Assembly: GCF_001975985.1 (NCBI RefSeq)
Contig: NZ_MTQF01000006.1
Location: 258,253-322,252 of the forward strand
Source of the DNA: [Flexibacter] sp. ATCC 35103
GTDB taxonomy: Bacteria; Bacteroidota; Bacteroidia; Flavobacteriales; Flavobacteriaceae
Direction: 5' to 3'
Length of the DNA: 64,000 nt
Shown here: positions 45,336 through 55,095 of the stretch, piece by piece
Numbering within the stretch: position 1 is the first letter of the stretch
Layout of the letters: every line of letters starts with the position of its first letter
Made by a program: the position numbers and the translations under genes
The notes under the pieces: generated by a model
The model's input: only the letters and a program-made list of their open reading frames with translations
Told to the model about the DNA's origin: nothing
The model's database searches: none

Positions 45336-46385
45336 TTATAATGAATTTCCAATTCCAACCAAAACAATTGATAGCATGATTAATGCAATTCCCCAGGCAA
45401 AAGTTCTAATCGTTTTCTTAGAAACTCCCGACCATTCTTTGAGATAAAATCCCCAAAAATTTGCTGTAAGTATGATGGTTGCCATATGCAAAATCCATGA
45501 GCTTGCACCGTTCCCCAGTTTGCTTTCTCCCATTCCGTAAAAGAAAAATTGTAAAAACCACATCGTTCCCGCAATACCTGAGAAAAGTATGTTTCTGGCA
45601 ATTGGCGCATTTTTATTGGTATAATCAGAGAAGGTTTTATTTTTGAAATTAAGGTACATACACCAGATAAAATTGGTGGTAAGACCTCCCCACATCAAAA
45701 CGATATAAGTCACATTGTTTTGAAATAATGGGTTACAGCCGTAAGTTACTGCCGTTTCTGCCATAGGTTTTCCCGCTTCGATACCGTAATTGAAAAATGA
45801 ACTCAAAATTCCTGAGATCACGGCTATAATCAGCCCTTTTACTAAACTAAAATCTTTGTCTTTGTCTTCGTGTCCTGTTGCGAAATCTTTTTCTTTAAGA
45901 ATTCCTGCTTTTCCTGAAATCGCAATACCAATAAGGCAAACTGCAACTCCTGCAAGAACAAGTTGTCCGCCGGTATTTGATAACATATCACTAAATGAAA
46001 TCTTACCTGCAGTAGGATATAAATCATAATAAATAGAAGGAACCAAGGCGCCAAAAGCAGAACAGAATCCAAGAATAATAGAGTTTCCTAAAGACATTCC
46101 CAAATAACGAACACCTAAACCATACGTTAATCCTCCTACTCCCCAAATTAATCCCATTAAAAATGTGAATGCTTTTATAGATGGCGAAGCTGTTACAATA
46201 ATTTCAACAAAATGTGGAATCGTTAAATAAGCAGCAATTGGCGGAACTATCAGCCAGGAAAAAAATCCTCCTATGATCCAGTAGCTTTCCCAAGCCCAAT
46301 CTTTTACTTTCTTAAAAGGCATATAAAAACTACCTGAAGAGAATCCTCCGATAGAATGAAAAATGATTCCTAATAATGATTCCAT
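45336..46385 (-). CDS. rhaT: L-rhamnose/proton symporter
   Basis: 349-residue integral membrane protein with about ten hydrophobic helices and the RhaT opening (SIGGFSSGSFYMPFKKVKDWAWESYW is read in two halves, residues 12-37). YGLGVRYLGMSLGNSIILG and a terminal helix FAWGIALIMLSIVLVGI fit the RhaT family. Imports L-rhamnose. First gene of the leftward operon; a dyad operator lies 68 nt upstream and the GntR regulator is divergent. Confidence 0.93.
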   Translation of the reverse strand: MESLLGIIFHSIGGFSSGSFYMPFKKVKDWAWESYWIIGGFFSWLIVPPIAAYLTIPHFVEIIVTASPSIKAFTFLMGLIWGVGGLTYGLGVRYLGMSLGNSIILGFCSAFGALVPSIYYDLYPTAGKISFSDMLSNTGGQLVLAGVAVCLIGIAISGKAGILKEKDFATGHEDKDKDFSLVKGLIIAVISGILSSFFNYGIEAGKPMAETAVTYGCNPLFQNNVTYIVLMWGGLTTNFIWCMYLNFKNKTFSDYTNKNAPIARNILFSGIAGTMWFLQFFFYGMGESKLGNGASSWILHMATIILTANFWGFYLKEWSGVSKKTIRTFAWGIALIMLSIVLVGIGNSL

Positions 46386-46452
46386 TAATAATTTTGTTTT
46401 TGGTTAATTGATAGTTATTTTGGTTTTGTAAAATAATAGAATGTAAAAAAGA

Positions 46453-46469
46453 AAACTGTCCTGTACTAT
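46453..46469 (-). promoter_or_regulatory. Candidate GntR operator upstream of rhaT
   Basis: On the minus strand it reads ATAGTACAGGACAGTTT, sharing ATAGTACAGGA with the perfect dyad at 61073..61089. It lies in the 387-bp gap between rhaT and the divergent GntR gene; nothing else was identified there. Confidence 0.5.
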
Positions 46470-46772
46470 CCTTTATACTTTTGTTATTTATGTTAAAACT
46501 AAGGATTATTGCAAAGAACAATCTGGTAATATTAGAAATATAGATTTAAAATTTCTATTTTAGCAATCGATTTCGTAATTATTATATCCTCAATTTGTCA
46601 GAAATAAACAAATCGATAAAAAACATAAAATAAGCCTTATTTAAATGGAACGCTTTTGTGAGAAAAGTAACAAGCAGAATATTTTATATGTTTTTTTTAA
46701 TGAAATTTTTGATACAAATTATAGTCAAAATGATCTTGCAGAAGGTTGTAGCATAATTTATAAGCCATAAAA

Positions 46773-47813
46773 ATGATTAAACTTATTAAAATAGATGAAG
46801 ATTCAAGGGTTCCTAAATACAAACAAATTGTAGACTCGATCTTGCATAATATTGCCAACGGAAATTTAAAAATAAATCAAAAAATACCCTCGATAAACAG
46901 TTTTAGTGAAGAATTTTATATGTCACGAGATACAGTCGAAAAGGCCTATAATATTCTAAAAGAACGAAAAATAATATCGTCTATCCGAGGAAAAGGATAT
47001 TATATTACCCGTACAAAGCTGGAGTCTAAAGTAAATGTGTTATTTGTATTGAATAAACTTAGTGCGTATAAAATGAAAACGTACAACTCTTTTATTGACA
47101 CAATTGGAGCAAATGCACATACTGATTTACATATTTATCATTGTGATGAAACCTTATTTTTGAACTTATTAGATAAGTTTGAAGGCGCTTATGACTATTA
47201 TGTAATTACAACCCATTTTAAAACCGATGAACTTAAACACCTTAGTTTTACAGATGAAGTTGCAAAAGCTATCCAAAGAATTCCGGAAGAGAAACTAATT
47301 TTAATGGATAATATTAAATTAGGAATGGAAGGCGAAATCATCAAGATTTATCAGGATTTTGAAAATGATATTTATAATGCCTTAAAAGAGGGACTTTCGA
47401 AAATAAACAAATACAAAAAACTAATTTTGATATATCCGGAGAAGGCTGTTTATCCTTATCCGCGCCGAATTTTACACGGATTTAAAAAGTTTTGTGTCGA
47501 ACATGAAATTAATTTTGAAATCCTGAGCGAAGTTTACGACGATATGATCCTTAAAAAAGGAGATTTGTTTATCACGATCGAAGAATCTGACCTTGTGAAT
47601 TTAATGAAACAAATCAGGGACGAAGAATATGTTCTGGGCAAAGATATTGGGGTAATATCCTATAATGATACACCACTAAAGGAATTGCTTGGAATAACGG
47701 TAATGTCTACAGATTTTAATGTAATGGGGGAAACCGTTGCGAGAATGATTTTGAATAAAGAGAAAGGTCAGGTTAAGGTTCCTTTTAATTTTATTGATCG
47801 AAATTCGATTTAG
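46773..47813 (+). CDS. GntR-family regulator with sugar-binding domain, probable rhamnose regulator
   Basis: 346 residues. Winged helix-turn-helix 1-75 (VPKYKQIVDSILHNIANG, MSRDTVEKAYNIL, SSIRGKGYYI) followed by a periplasmic-binding-protein-like effector domain about 85-340 (VNVLFVLNKLSAYKM; DIGVISYNDTPLKELLGITVMSTDF). This GntR-plus-PBP layout is that of the AraR type, which responds to sugars. Divergent from the rhamnose operon, which it most likely controls through the dyad at 46453..46469. Confidence 0.88.
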   Translation: MIKLIKIDEDSRVPKYKQIVDSILHNIANGNLKINQKIPSINSFSEEFYMSRDTVEKAYNILKERKIISSIRGKGYYITRTKLESKVNVLFVLNKLSAYKMKTYNSFIDTIGANAHTDLHIYHCDETLFLNLLDKFEGAYDYYVITTHFKTDELKHLSFTDEVAKAIQRIPEEKLILMDNIKLGMEGEIIKIYQDFENDIYNALKEGLSKINKYKKLILIYPEKAVYPYPRRILHGFKKFCVEHEINFEILSEVYDDMILKKGDLFITIEESDLVNLMKQIRDEEYVLGKDIGVISYNDTPLKELLGITVMSTDFNVMGETVARMILNKEKGQVKVPFNFIDRNSI

Positions 47814-47907
47814 ATTGTAAACCTGTCTTTTTGTAATTATCTTTGAAATTCAGAATTTATAATTCAAATGGCTTTATATTTGAGCCTTTAGAAAATTGAC
47901 AGTCATT

Positions 47908-48315
47908 ATGGAACAGAAAATACATCAGGGAAGGAACGTAAAACGTTTTAGAGAAATGCTTGGAATCAAACAAGAAGCATTGGCTTTTGATTTGGGGAAT
48001 GACTGGAATCAGAAGAAAATTTCTATGCTGGAGCAAAAAGATGTAATTGAAGAGGAGATACTTAATCAAATCTCGAGTTCATTGAAAATTCCTGTTGAAG
48101 CGTTTCAGAATTTTGATGAGGAGCACGCGGTGAATGTAATTTCTAATACATTTACAGACTTTAAAGATGGAGCGTCTGCAATTAATATTAATCCAACATT
48201 TAATCCTATAAAAGAGGTTCTAAAACTTCACGAAGAAAAGATTGCATTGTACGAGCGTATGTTGAAAGAGAAAGAAGAAATGATGACAAGGCTTGAAAAA
48301 CTAATTAATAAATAA
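47908..48315 (+). CDS. XRE-family regulator with C-terminal coiled coil
   Basis: 135 residues from ATG at 47908 (an in-frame TTG at 47896 was judged less likely). HTH_3 domain about 7-65 (GRNVKRFREMLGIKQEALAFDLG), an Asn-rich linker, and a terminal coiled coil LHEEKIALYERMLKEKEEMM. Same layout as 34474..34860. A -7-like TATATTTG lies at 47875..47882. The DNA encoding its last codons is the left end of the duplicated element that follows. Confidence 0.88.
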   Translation: MEQKIHQGRNVKRFREMLGIKQEALAFDLGNDWNQKKISMLEQKDVIEEEILNQISSSLKIPVEAFQNFDEEHAVNVISNTFTDFKDGASAININPTFNPIKEVLKLHEEKIALYERMLKEKEEMMTRLEKLINK

Positions 48316-48683
48316 TTCTCATTTGTATTTAGAAAAATTTAAATGAGAAATAATCATTTATAAAGATATATTATTCACAAAGAGACTTTCGAGTCTCTTT
48401 TTTGTTTTAAAACATTATTTGACACGATCACAAAGATTCACAATTATAAGTGTTCAAAATCTTTTTGCTCTGAAAGAGCCTTAGCAATAGCATAGTGCGA
48501 AGCGCTATGAATTAAATATGATTTCTATTTTAAGCCCTGAAAGGGCGAAAGCCTAATTTTAAACTGTGTATTTGCTTTTGCCCTTTCAGGGCGACTTTCA
48601 ATTTTGATTTAATTCATAGCGCTTCGCACTATGCTATTGCTTTTAGGGCTTTCAGCCTATTTTTAAGAGTTTTGCAAACTCAT
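48296..48683. repeat. Hairpin element, copy 1 of tandem duplication
   Basis: Begins with the last codons of the XRE gene, includes its terminator, then a large hairpin. Arms 48468..48517 and 48608..48655 (GCATAGTGCGAAGCGC core) flank a central segment of about 91 nt that itself carries two GCCCTGAAAGGGC-type palindromes. Copy 2 follows at 48726..49114. The two copies occupy most of the 926-bp gap 48316-49241. Confidence 0.9.
48379..48406 (+). terminator. TTCG-loop terminator after XRE gene
   Basis: AAAGAGACT, loop TTCG, AGTCTCTTT, then a T tract. A second copy at about 48805-48831 belongs to the duplicated element. Confidence 0.88.
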
Positions 48684-48725
48684 GATTTGCAATACCAAAT
48701 CCTGAATTTCAATTCTTTTCCTTTA

Positions 48726-49114
48726 AAAACTAATCAATAAATAATTTTCATTTGTATTGAGAAAATTTAAATGAAATAATCTTTTATAAAGACATATTCA
48801 TTCACAAAGAGACTTTCGAGTCTTTTTTTTGTTTTAAAACATTATTTGACGCTATCGAAAAGATTCACAATTAATAACAGCTAGAAATCTTTTTGCTCTG
48901 AAAGAGCCCTAGCAATAGCATAGTGCAAAGCGCTATGAATTAAATCAAAATTGAAAGTCGCCCTGAAAGGGCAAAAGCAAATACACAGTTTAAAATTAGG
49001 CTTTCGCCCTTTCAGGGCTTAAAATAGAAATCATTTTTAATTCATAGCGCTTTGCACTATGCTGTTGCTTTTAGGGCTTTCAGCCTATTTTTAAGAGTTT
49101 TGCAAACTCATGAT
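48726..49114. repeat. Hairpin element, copy 2 with inverted centre
   Basis: Repeats copy 1 from a remnant of the XRE gene end through the terminator and hairpin arms (48895..48945 and 49033..49083). The central ~91 nt are the exact reverse complement of the centre of copy 1. Arm bases differ from copy 1 in compensating pairs (GCGAAGCGC/GCGCTTCGC versus GCAAAGCGC/GCGCTTTGC). Confidence 0.9.
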
Positions 49115-49180
49115 AATCTGATCTATTTGATTTGAATCTGTTCCTGCAACATAAATCAAAAAAAAACTGCTACAAAAATA

Positions 49181-49212
49181 AAAAGCCTGAAAAATTAATT
49201 TTTCAGGCTTTT
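49181..49212. terminator. Perfect 32-nt palindromic terminator
   Basis: AAAAGCCTGAAAAATT followed by its complement and a T tract, 30 nt past the stop of the leftward T9SS cargo gene. Confidence 0.85.
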
Positions 49213-49241
49213 TTAATGAAAGTTTCAGAACGAATTTCTGT

Positions 49242-52200
49242 CTATTTTTTGATGAATTTTGTACTTGAATTTCCTTTATCAGAAACAATTTTTATAAAAT
49301 AATTTCCTGAATGTAAACCAGAAACATCGATGTTTTCTACATTTTTGGCATTAGGAATTACTCGTATTAATTGTCCAAGAACATTGTAAATCTGGATTGA
49401 TGACAATTGAATATCTTCTTTTGTAGTGATATTTAAAACATCACTTACCGGATTTGGATACACAACAAAATATTGACCAAATGAAAAATCTTTAACTCCA
49501 AGCGCTTGTTCAATTGTAGTTGTTGGAACATTTGTCGTAATAGCGCTATTGTAATCAAAAAAGATATTTGCAGATCCTCCAAATGAATCTCCTTCGACTA
49601 AGGTTGATTTTGTTTTGATTTTAAAAGCTAAATAACCATCATTATTGGCATCATCAAAAGGAAGATTGATATTTTCAAATTTAAAATCTACTTTATTATT
49701 ATCTGTAATTTCGGTAGAAAACAAATGACTTCCGCTTAAAGGATATAAGCTAGTAATGTCATATTTAGTAAGGTCTATTACATCTTTCACAGTAATATTT
49801 TGCGCTGCATATGTTCCTGTGTTTTCAAAACGAATGATATAATGCACATAATCGCCTATTTTAGTTTTCGAAATTTTATCACCTTCGATACATGTTTTAT
49901 CATTTGGATCAAAAGAATTAACGACAACCTGATCAAAAACAAATTTATTATTAGCCGGAGTTTCATCTGTTTGTGATGATGAGATTTCTGCCAGATATTT
50001 TAAGATTGCCCCGCCATTTACAGGAGGATTTTCCATAGGTGAATTTACATTTAATACAAACGTAATTTCTTTTGTTTCAGTAGGGTTTAAATTAGCCAAA
50101 TTCCATTTTAAGTTATTCACCAACTGGCTTGAAACAGCCGGATAACTTTCGATAAAATCAGTAATAGTGTCATCAAAATTTAATGATATTGTTCCTGAAA
50201 GTGGCTGGTTTCCTTTATTTGAATATACGATCTTATATTTTGCATCAAAACCTGGTCGCGCTACAGTCAATGGTAAAATACTAACTTCAAGATCAGGATG
50301 TACTCCCTTTCCTGTGATACAAAAATCAGATATACGAGGACTTGCCTCTGCAGGAAAATCTACAGTATAACTCGCCGGACTAATATTAAAATAAGAAGGA
50401 TTTTCTAATACAGGTGTTATAGTATGAGTTCCTTTAAGAAATGTCATCGTATAATTTCCTGTTGTATTGGTAATTAAACTACTCGTACTTGTTCCTGACT
50501 GGATATTCATTTTTAAATTTTTGAATGGCACATCATTCAAATCACAGCCATTATTATCTAAATCCAGCCTGTTTTGTCCCTGAACAAATTTATAATCCTG
50601 GCCTAATAATCGTGTTAATCCACCAATAGGTATGCCTTTATACCCTGTAAATCCACCATAATAAAGCAGTTTACCATCTGATTGAGATACTACTTTAGGA
50701 TTTTGCTCGTCGTTATAGCTATTTTCACTATATACAAAATTAAATGTATCATCTAAACTACCGTCTAAATTTAATCTGAAGAAAATTACATCTGAACTAT
50801 TACTTTTATTTCCTGAAATTAATACTTTATCGTCAAGTTGAATTCCGGCTATACTTAGAACATAATTACTAGTCGATGGTGTTGTTACATATTTAAAGGA
50901 GTTATCAGGACTACCATCTGCATTTAGTCTTATAATATTTGAAAATGTTGAAACTAAAAATTTATTATCTTTCTGTACAATAAAATTTTGCGAGTATTGT
51001 GATATTGGAGTATTAAAAACAAAAGTATTATCTTTAGTTCCGTCACTATTAAGTCTTACAAACGATACATTATTTTTAAAATATCCGGCAACTAAAATTT
51101 TACCATCAGGCAGGTTATAGATGTCATTTATAAATATTATCTGGCCTTCACTTGTACCTATCCAACTGCTTTTAAAAGTACTATCAAGACTACCATCAGA
51201 ATTTAATCGTACCAATCCGGGACAAGAAACTCCTTTATAGGATGTAAAAGTTCCTCCAACTACCACTTTGCCATCAGGCAATAGAATCAGTTTCTCTACG
51301 CGAGAATTAAATCCGGTACCAATTACAAAAGAACTATCTCTGGTTCCGTCATAATTTAATCTCACTATTCTGTAAGTAGTGATGCCGTTATAAGTTGAAA
51401 AATCTCCCCCTACAACAAACTTTCCATCAGTTTGCGCGACAATTGAACTAATATTATCAAAGGGAGATGATGAGCTAGCAAAACTTTTTAATCCTCCAAA
51501 TGTTAAAGATTGATCCTGAGTTCCATCACTATTTAACCTAATAAAACCTGGATTTGAAACACCATTATAACCATAAAATTTTCCTGAAACCATAATTTTT
51601 TCATTAGGAAGAACAGTTACAACACTTACATGTCCTGAATCAAATCCTACAAACTGATTATTAAAAGTGCTGTCTTTCGTTCCGTCACTATTTAAAACCA
51701 GAACCTTGCTGACCGTTAAACCATTAAATAAATCAAAACTACCCGCTACTAATATTTTTCCACTATCAAATAATGCAAAATCCTGAACAATGTAATTTGC
51801 ACCAGTTCCAATTTTAAATGTAGTATCTTGTGTTCCATCACTATTTAACCTTGTAATATATTTTTGCTTAAGGCTTTCATAAGTAAGAAAACCACTCATA
51901 ATTATTTTACCATCTGGCTGAACAACGATTTTAGTTATAGACGGGTCACCATACACAATAAATTTGTCTGATTTAAAAGTTGTATCAAGACTACAATCAT
52001 TATTTAACCGAATAATTCGATTCGTGTATATATTATTCTCGTCTTTTAAATTTGCCGTGATTAAAATTTTGCCATCAGGTTGTGAAGCAATATTATAATG
52101 TGTGTAAATTTCTGGAATTTTTGGAGTTATATCAACATCTAAACTACCATTTGCATTTAATCGCACTATTTTCCTGTATGCTTTTCCAGTATCGCTTAAA

Positions 52201-52832
52201 GCTTCTCCTGTAGCAATAATTTTGCCATCCGGCTGTAAACAAAATCTGGAAGTATCATCAAAAAAATTAACATCAGCATTAAAAGCAGTATCTAAACTAC
52301 CATCTGAATTTAACCTAACGATTCCTTTTTGAGAACCATAAATTCCTGTTGATACAATTTTTCCATCAGGTTGTAACTCAATATTAAATCTTGTATCAGA
52401 CCCTCCCCTAATAGTCACCAGTGAGCTCAAATTAAAGCTTTTATCCAGACTTCCATCGATATTTAATCTTATAATTCGTTTGACATTTTCTTTATTATAA
52501 ATAGAAAAATATCCAGCTACCAATATTTTGCCATCAGGTTGAATTTCAATATCCTCTAATGTGCCGTTAAAACCAGTACCAATATTAAAGCTTTTATCTA
52601 AAACATTGTTGTCAAGTCTTATTAAGACCTTTTCATTTGGATTTGGCGCACCTTTTAGTAAAATAATTTTACCGTCATGCTGAATTCTGGATTTAGAAAC
52701 ATTATCTCTTACATAATAGTTACCCAACGGTACTTTGAATTCGCTATTGAATGAAGGATCTCTATCAGCAGCGTTTTGCGAATAACCATTAAAAATAAAG
52801 AAAAAAGGAATCAGAAAGTAAAGTTTTTTCAT
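49242..52832 (-). CDS. Delta-60 repeat protein exported by type IX secretion
   Basis: 1196 residues. Signal peptide (cleavage after GYSQ); about a dozen delta-60 beta-propeller repeats from 25 to about 760 (motif RLNSDGSLDxTFN ... QPDGKIlxxG); a middle region with Cys-containing SdrD/DUF11-like beta domains (about 770-1110, FDPNDKTCIEGDKI, YIIRFENTGTYAAQNITVKD); and a C-terminal type A sorting domain about 1122-1196 (VYPNPVSDVLNI, YNVLGQLI, SGNYFIKIVSDKGNSSTKFIKK end). The CTD marks it for the T9SS and attachment to the surface. A large surface protein of unknown ligand; not part of a PUL by content. Confidence 0.92.
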   Translation of the reverse strand: MKKLYFLIPFFFIFNGYSQNAADRDPSFNSEFKVPLGNYYVRDNVSKSRIQHDGKIILLKGAPNPNEKVLIRLDNNVLDKSFNIGTGFNGTLEDIEIQPDGKILVAGYFSIYNKENVKRIIRLNIDGSLDKSFNLSSLVTIRGGSDTRFNIELQPDGKIVSTGIYGSQKGIVRLNSDGSLDTAFNADVNFFDDTSRFCLQPDGKIIATGEALSDTGKAYRKIVRLNANGSLDVDITPKIPEIYTHYNIASQPDGKILITANLKDENNIYTNRIIRLNNDCSLDTTFKSDKFIVYGDPSITKIVVQPDGKIIMSGFLTYESLKQKYITRLNSDGTQDTTFKIGTGANYIVQDFALFDSGKILVAGSFDLFNGLTVSKVLVLNSDGTKDSTFNNQFVGFDSGHVSVVTVLPNEKIMVSGKFYGYNGVSNPGFIRLNSDGTQDQSLTFGGLKSFASSSSPFDNISSIVAQTDGKFVVGGDFSTYNGITTYRIVRLNYDGTRDSSFVIGTGFNSRVEKLILLPDGKVVVGGTFTSYKGVSCPGLVRLNSDGSLDSTFKSSWIGTSEGQIIFINDIYNLPDGKILVAGYFKNNVSFVRLNSDGTKDNTFVFNTPISQYSQNFIVQKDNKFLVSTFSNIIRLNADGSPDNSFKYVTTPSTSNYVLSIAGIQLDDKVLISGNKSNSSDVIFFRLNLDGSLDDTFNFVYSENSYNDEQNPKVVSQSDGKLLYYGGFTGYKGIPIGGLTRLLGQDYKFVQGQNRLDLDNNGCDLNDVPFKNLKMNIQSGTSTSSLITNTTGNYTMTFLKGTHTITPVLENPSYFNISPASYTVDFPAEASPRISDFCITGKGVHPDLEVSILPLTVARPGFDAKYKIVYSNKGNQPLSGTISLNFDDTITDFIESYPAVSSQLVNNLKWNLANLNPTETKEITFVLNVNSPMENPPVNGGAILKYLAEISSSQTDETPANNKFVFDQVVVNSFDPNDKTCIEGDKISKTKIGDYVHYIIRFENTGTYAAQNITVKDVIDLTKYDITSLYPLSGSHLFSTEITDNNKVDFKFENINLPFDDANNDGYLAFKIKTKSTLVEGDSFGGSANIFFDYNSAITTNVPTTTIEQALGVKDFSFGQYFVVYPNPVSDVLNITTKEDIQLSSIQIYNVLGQLIRVIPNAKNVENIDVSGLHSGNYFIKIVSDKGNSSTKFIKK

Positions 52833-53020
52833 ATTAAATATTTTTGTAAATATATGTTAAATTTTAACACATATAAACTTCTTGTTTATATAAATTGTAA
52901 ATAATTACAACGTTAAAAAACAAATTTACAAACTAGATAAACGAAGAAATAACGACTTTCAATTCTCTATTTTAAAATATTAAATGCTCTTTAATCAGCA
53001 TTTAATCCTTTCATTAAACC

Positions 53021-54868
53021 TTATTTTTTAGTTACCAAAACAATATTAGGTTTTGGTGCGGGTTTCATTTCTGCTCCCATATAAAAACTGGTATGTGGCG
53101 GTTGGTTGTAACCTACATTCTGCCAAGCGATACTTAATCTGTATTGTGGATCGTGCATTAAAGTATATTGTCTAATTTCTGTGGGAATTGTGGTCGAATA
53201 AATCCTTAACTCCGTATTATCCTCAGATCTCAGGATTAATTCTTCGCGCCAGTCTCCCAGAATATCTGCAGAAAGTGCCGGTGTCGATTTTGTGCCATTA
53301 TTAGACGTTGCTCCTGTTGCGGTAAACAATCTGCCTTTGTTGTATTTATCAATATAATTAGAATTGAGCAATTCTCTGGAAGAATCCCCATCCCAGTAAA
53401 TTAAAAAATTAGTCGATGTTGGTGCTTTCCCAATTTCATTTCCTTTCATATCATGCAAATAAGGAGATCCTGACCACCAGCATTGTGCGCCTTTTCTGGT
53501 TGGATCAATATTATCCGCTACACCACGGCCTACATCTTCGTTTAGAGAACCTGTAAATAAAACTTTTCCATTAGATGCTGAAAATAAAGTTACACCAGGA
53601 CCAGTAGTTCCGTTTTCGATTTCATGGATTCCAAAAACTTCCAGGCCCGGAACATCAAGATCAAGATCAGAAACATGCAGAGCATCGCCGTGTCTGAAAC
53701 CTGTTGTATATAATCCTTGTCCGTTGTCGTCAACGCACATCGATCCGTAAATAATTTCATCTTTTCCGTCGTTATCAACATCTGCAACCGTGAGTCCGTG
53801 ATTTCCCATTCCGGAATAGGGATTATCTGCATCTTTACTATCAAAAACCCATCTCGAAGTGAGCTTGTTATTTTTAAAATCCCAAGCTGCCAAAACCGTT
53901 CTTCCGTAATATCCCCTGCACATTACTACACTGGGATGAATGCCGTCGAGATATGCAATACAAGCCGTAAAACGATCAATTCGGTTTCCTTTTGTGTCAT
54001 TTCCGCCACTTCCGCCTTTTCCGCCCCAACCTGCAAGATCGCCACGTTCCGGAATATATTCTGTTGTTGTGATTAGTGTTCCGGTCCTTCCGTTAAAAAC
54101 CGAAAGATATTCAGGACCTTTCAGGATTTTACCATAAGTTGCAGAATCCGGATCTACATCACGCCAGTCTTTCGAAACATCTCCAACTATATTATTTTGA
54201 CTGTCTGTTGTTCCGTCAGCAGTTTTGCAAACAAATTCCGAAATTCCGTCACCATCTAAATCATACACCATAAACTGCGTATAATGTGCGCCTTCGCGAA
54301 TGTTTTTCCCTAAGTTTATTTGCCACAAAAAAGTTCCATCTACTGTATATGCCTGAAATATGGGAGGATCTGTCATTCCTTTAAAAGAATTATCGAGACT
54401 CTTACCTGTCATATGCACAACTAAATCATACCGCCCATCACCATCTAAATCTCCAACCGAAAGATCATTGGGAATATATCCTGCAACTGGTTTGAGTTTA
54501 ATCGATAAATAATCTTTATCCGGACTTTGGGCAGGAATCGTAAAGCTTCCTTTTGCATCGGTTTCTTTTCCTTTTAAAACTGTTTTTACAAACCAGGTAT
54601 TTTCTTCCTGATTATTTGCTTTGGTATCAACAAAGTTTGTTGCGCCCAGAATAGGTTTTTCATTTAATTTAACCGCTTTTTTAGTACCGCTTTTTCGGTA
54701 TAAATTAAAAGCAAGTTCATCAGAATCTGTTCCTAAAACCCGCCAACCTACAAAAAACTCACCTTTGTTTTTTATTACAATTATACCCCGATCTAAGTTT
54801 TCCATTTGCCTTTGTGCGAATGAAATTAAAGTTGATAAAAGAAATAATATTAAAATTTTATTCTTCAT
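53021..54868 (-). CDS. PL11 rhamnogalacturonan lyase
   Basis: 615 residues with signal peptide (cleavage after SFAQ). Family PL11 is indicated by MENLDRGIIVIKNKGEFFVGWRVLGTD (residues 22-48, split reading), the repeated calcium-binding loops DLDGDGRYDLVV, DLDGDGISEF and DVDNDGKDEII of its eight-bladed propeller, and ILGDWREELILRSEDNTELRIY near the C-terminus. Cleaves the rhamnose-galacturonate backbone of rhamnogalacturonan I by beta-elimination. Its products would yield rhamnose for the operon at 40-46 kb and unsaturated uronates. Confidence 0.93.
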   Translation of the reverse strand: MKNKILILFLLSTLISFAQRQMENLDRGIIVIKNKGEFFVGWRVLGTDSDELAFNLYRKSGTKKAVKLNEKPILGATNFVDTKANNQEENTWFVKTVLKGKETDAKGSFTIPAQSPDKDYLSIKLKPVAGYIPNDLSVGDLDGDGRYDLVVHMTGKSLDNSFKGMTDPPIFQAYTVDGTFLWQINLGKNIREGAHYTQFMVYDLDGDGISEFVCKTADGTTDSQNNIVGDVSKDWRDVDPDSATYGKILKGPEYLSVFNGRTGTLITTTEYIPERGDLAGWGGKGGSGGNDTKGNRIDRFTACIAYLDGIHPSVVMCRGYYGRTVLAAWDFKNNKLTSRWVFDSKDADNPYSGMGNHGLTVADVDNDGKDEIIYGSMCVDDNGQGLYTTGFRHGDALHVSDLDLDVPGLEVFGIHEIENGTTGPGVTLFSASNGKVLFTGSLNEDVGRGVADNIDPTRKGAQCWWSGSPYLHDMKGNEIGKAPTSTNFLIYWDGDSSRELLNSNYIDKYNKGRLFTATGATSNNGTKSTPALSADILGDWREELILRSEDNTELRIYSTTIPTEIRQYTLMHDPQYRLSIAWQNVGYNQPPHTSFYMGAEMKPAPKPNIVLVTKK

Positions 54869-54888
54869 AGTTGGTAAGTTTATTGTTG

Positions 54889-55092
54889 TTTTTGGCCCAC
54901 GGATTGGGCGGGTTTTTACCGGTTAGCGCAGGTTTTTTTTATGTCGCGCAAAGTCTCGAAGTAGCAAAGTTTTACTTTATAAGTTTATTCCTTTGCGCCT
55001 CTGCGACTTTGCGCGAGAATATTTAAGTTCAATAAAAACTAAATAAAAAACCTGCGAAAATCAGCCAAAACCCGCGTCATCCGTGTGCCATT
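54889..55092. repeat. Nested inverted repeats between PL11 and GH65-like genes
   Basis: Perfect pairs: CGCAGGTTTTTT (54927..54938) with AAAAAACCTGCG (55045..55056), and inside them TCGCGCAAAGTC (54944..54955) with GACTTTGCGCGA (55005..55016). Outer flanks (CCCACGGAT, GGCGGGTTTT) pair imperfectly with AAAACCCGCGTCATCCGTG. Confidence 0.65.
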
Positions 55093-55095
55093 ATT

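Noticed and set aside
46330..46521. 63-codon ORF overlapping the rhaT start
   Set aside because: Overlaps the start of rhaT and the operator in another frame; composition looks like noncoding AT-rich DNA.
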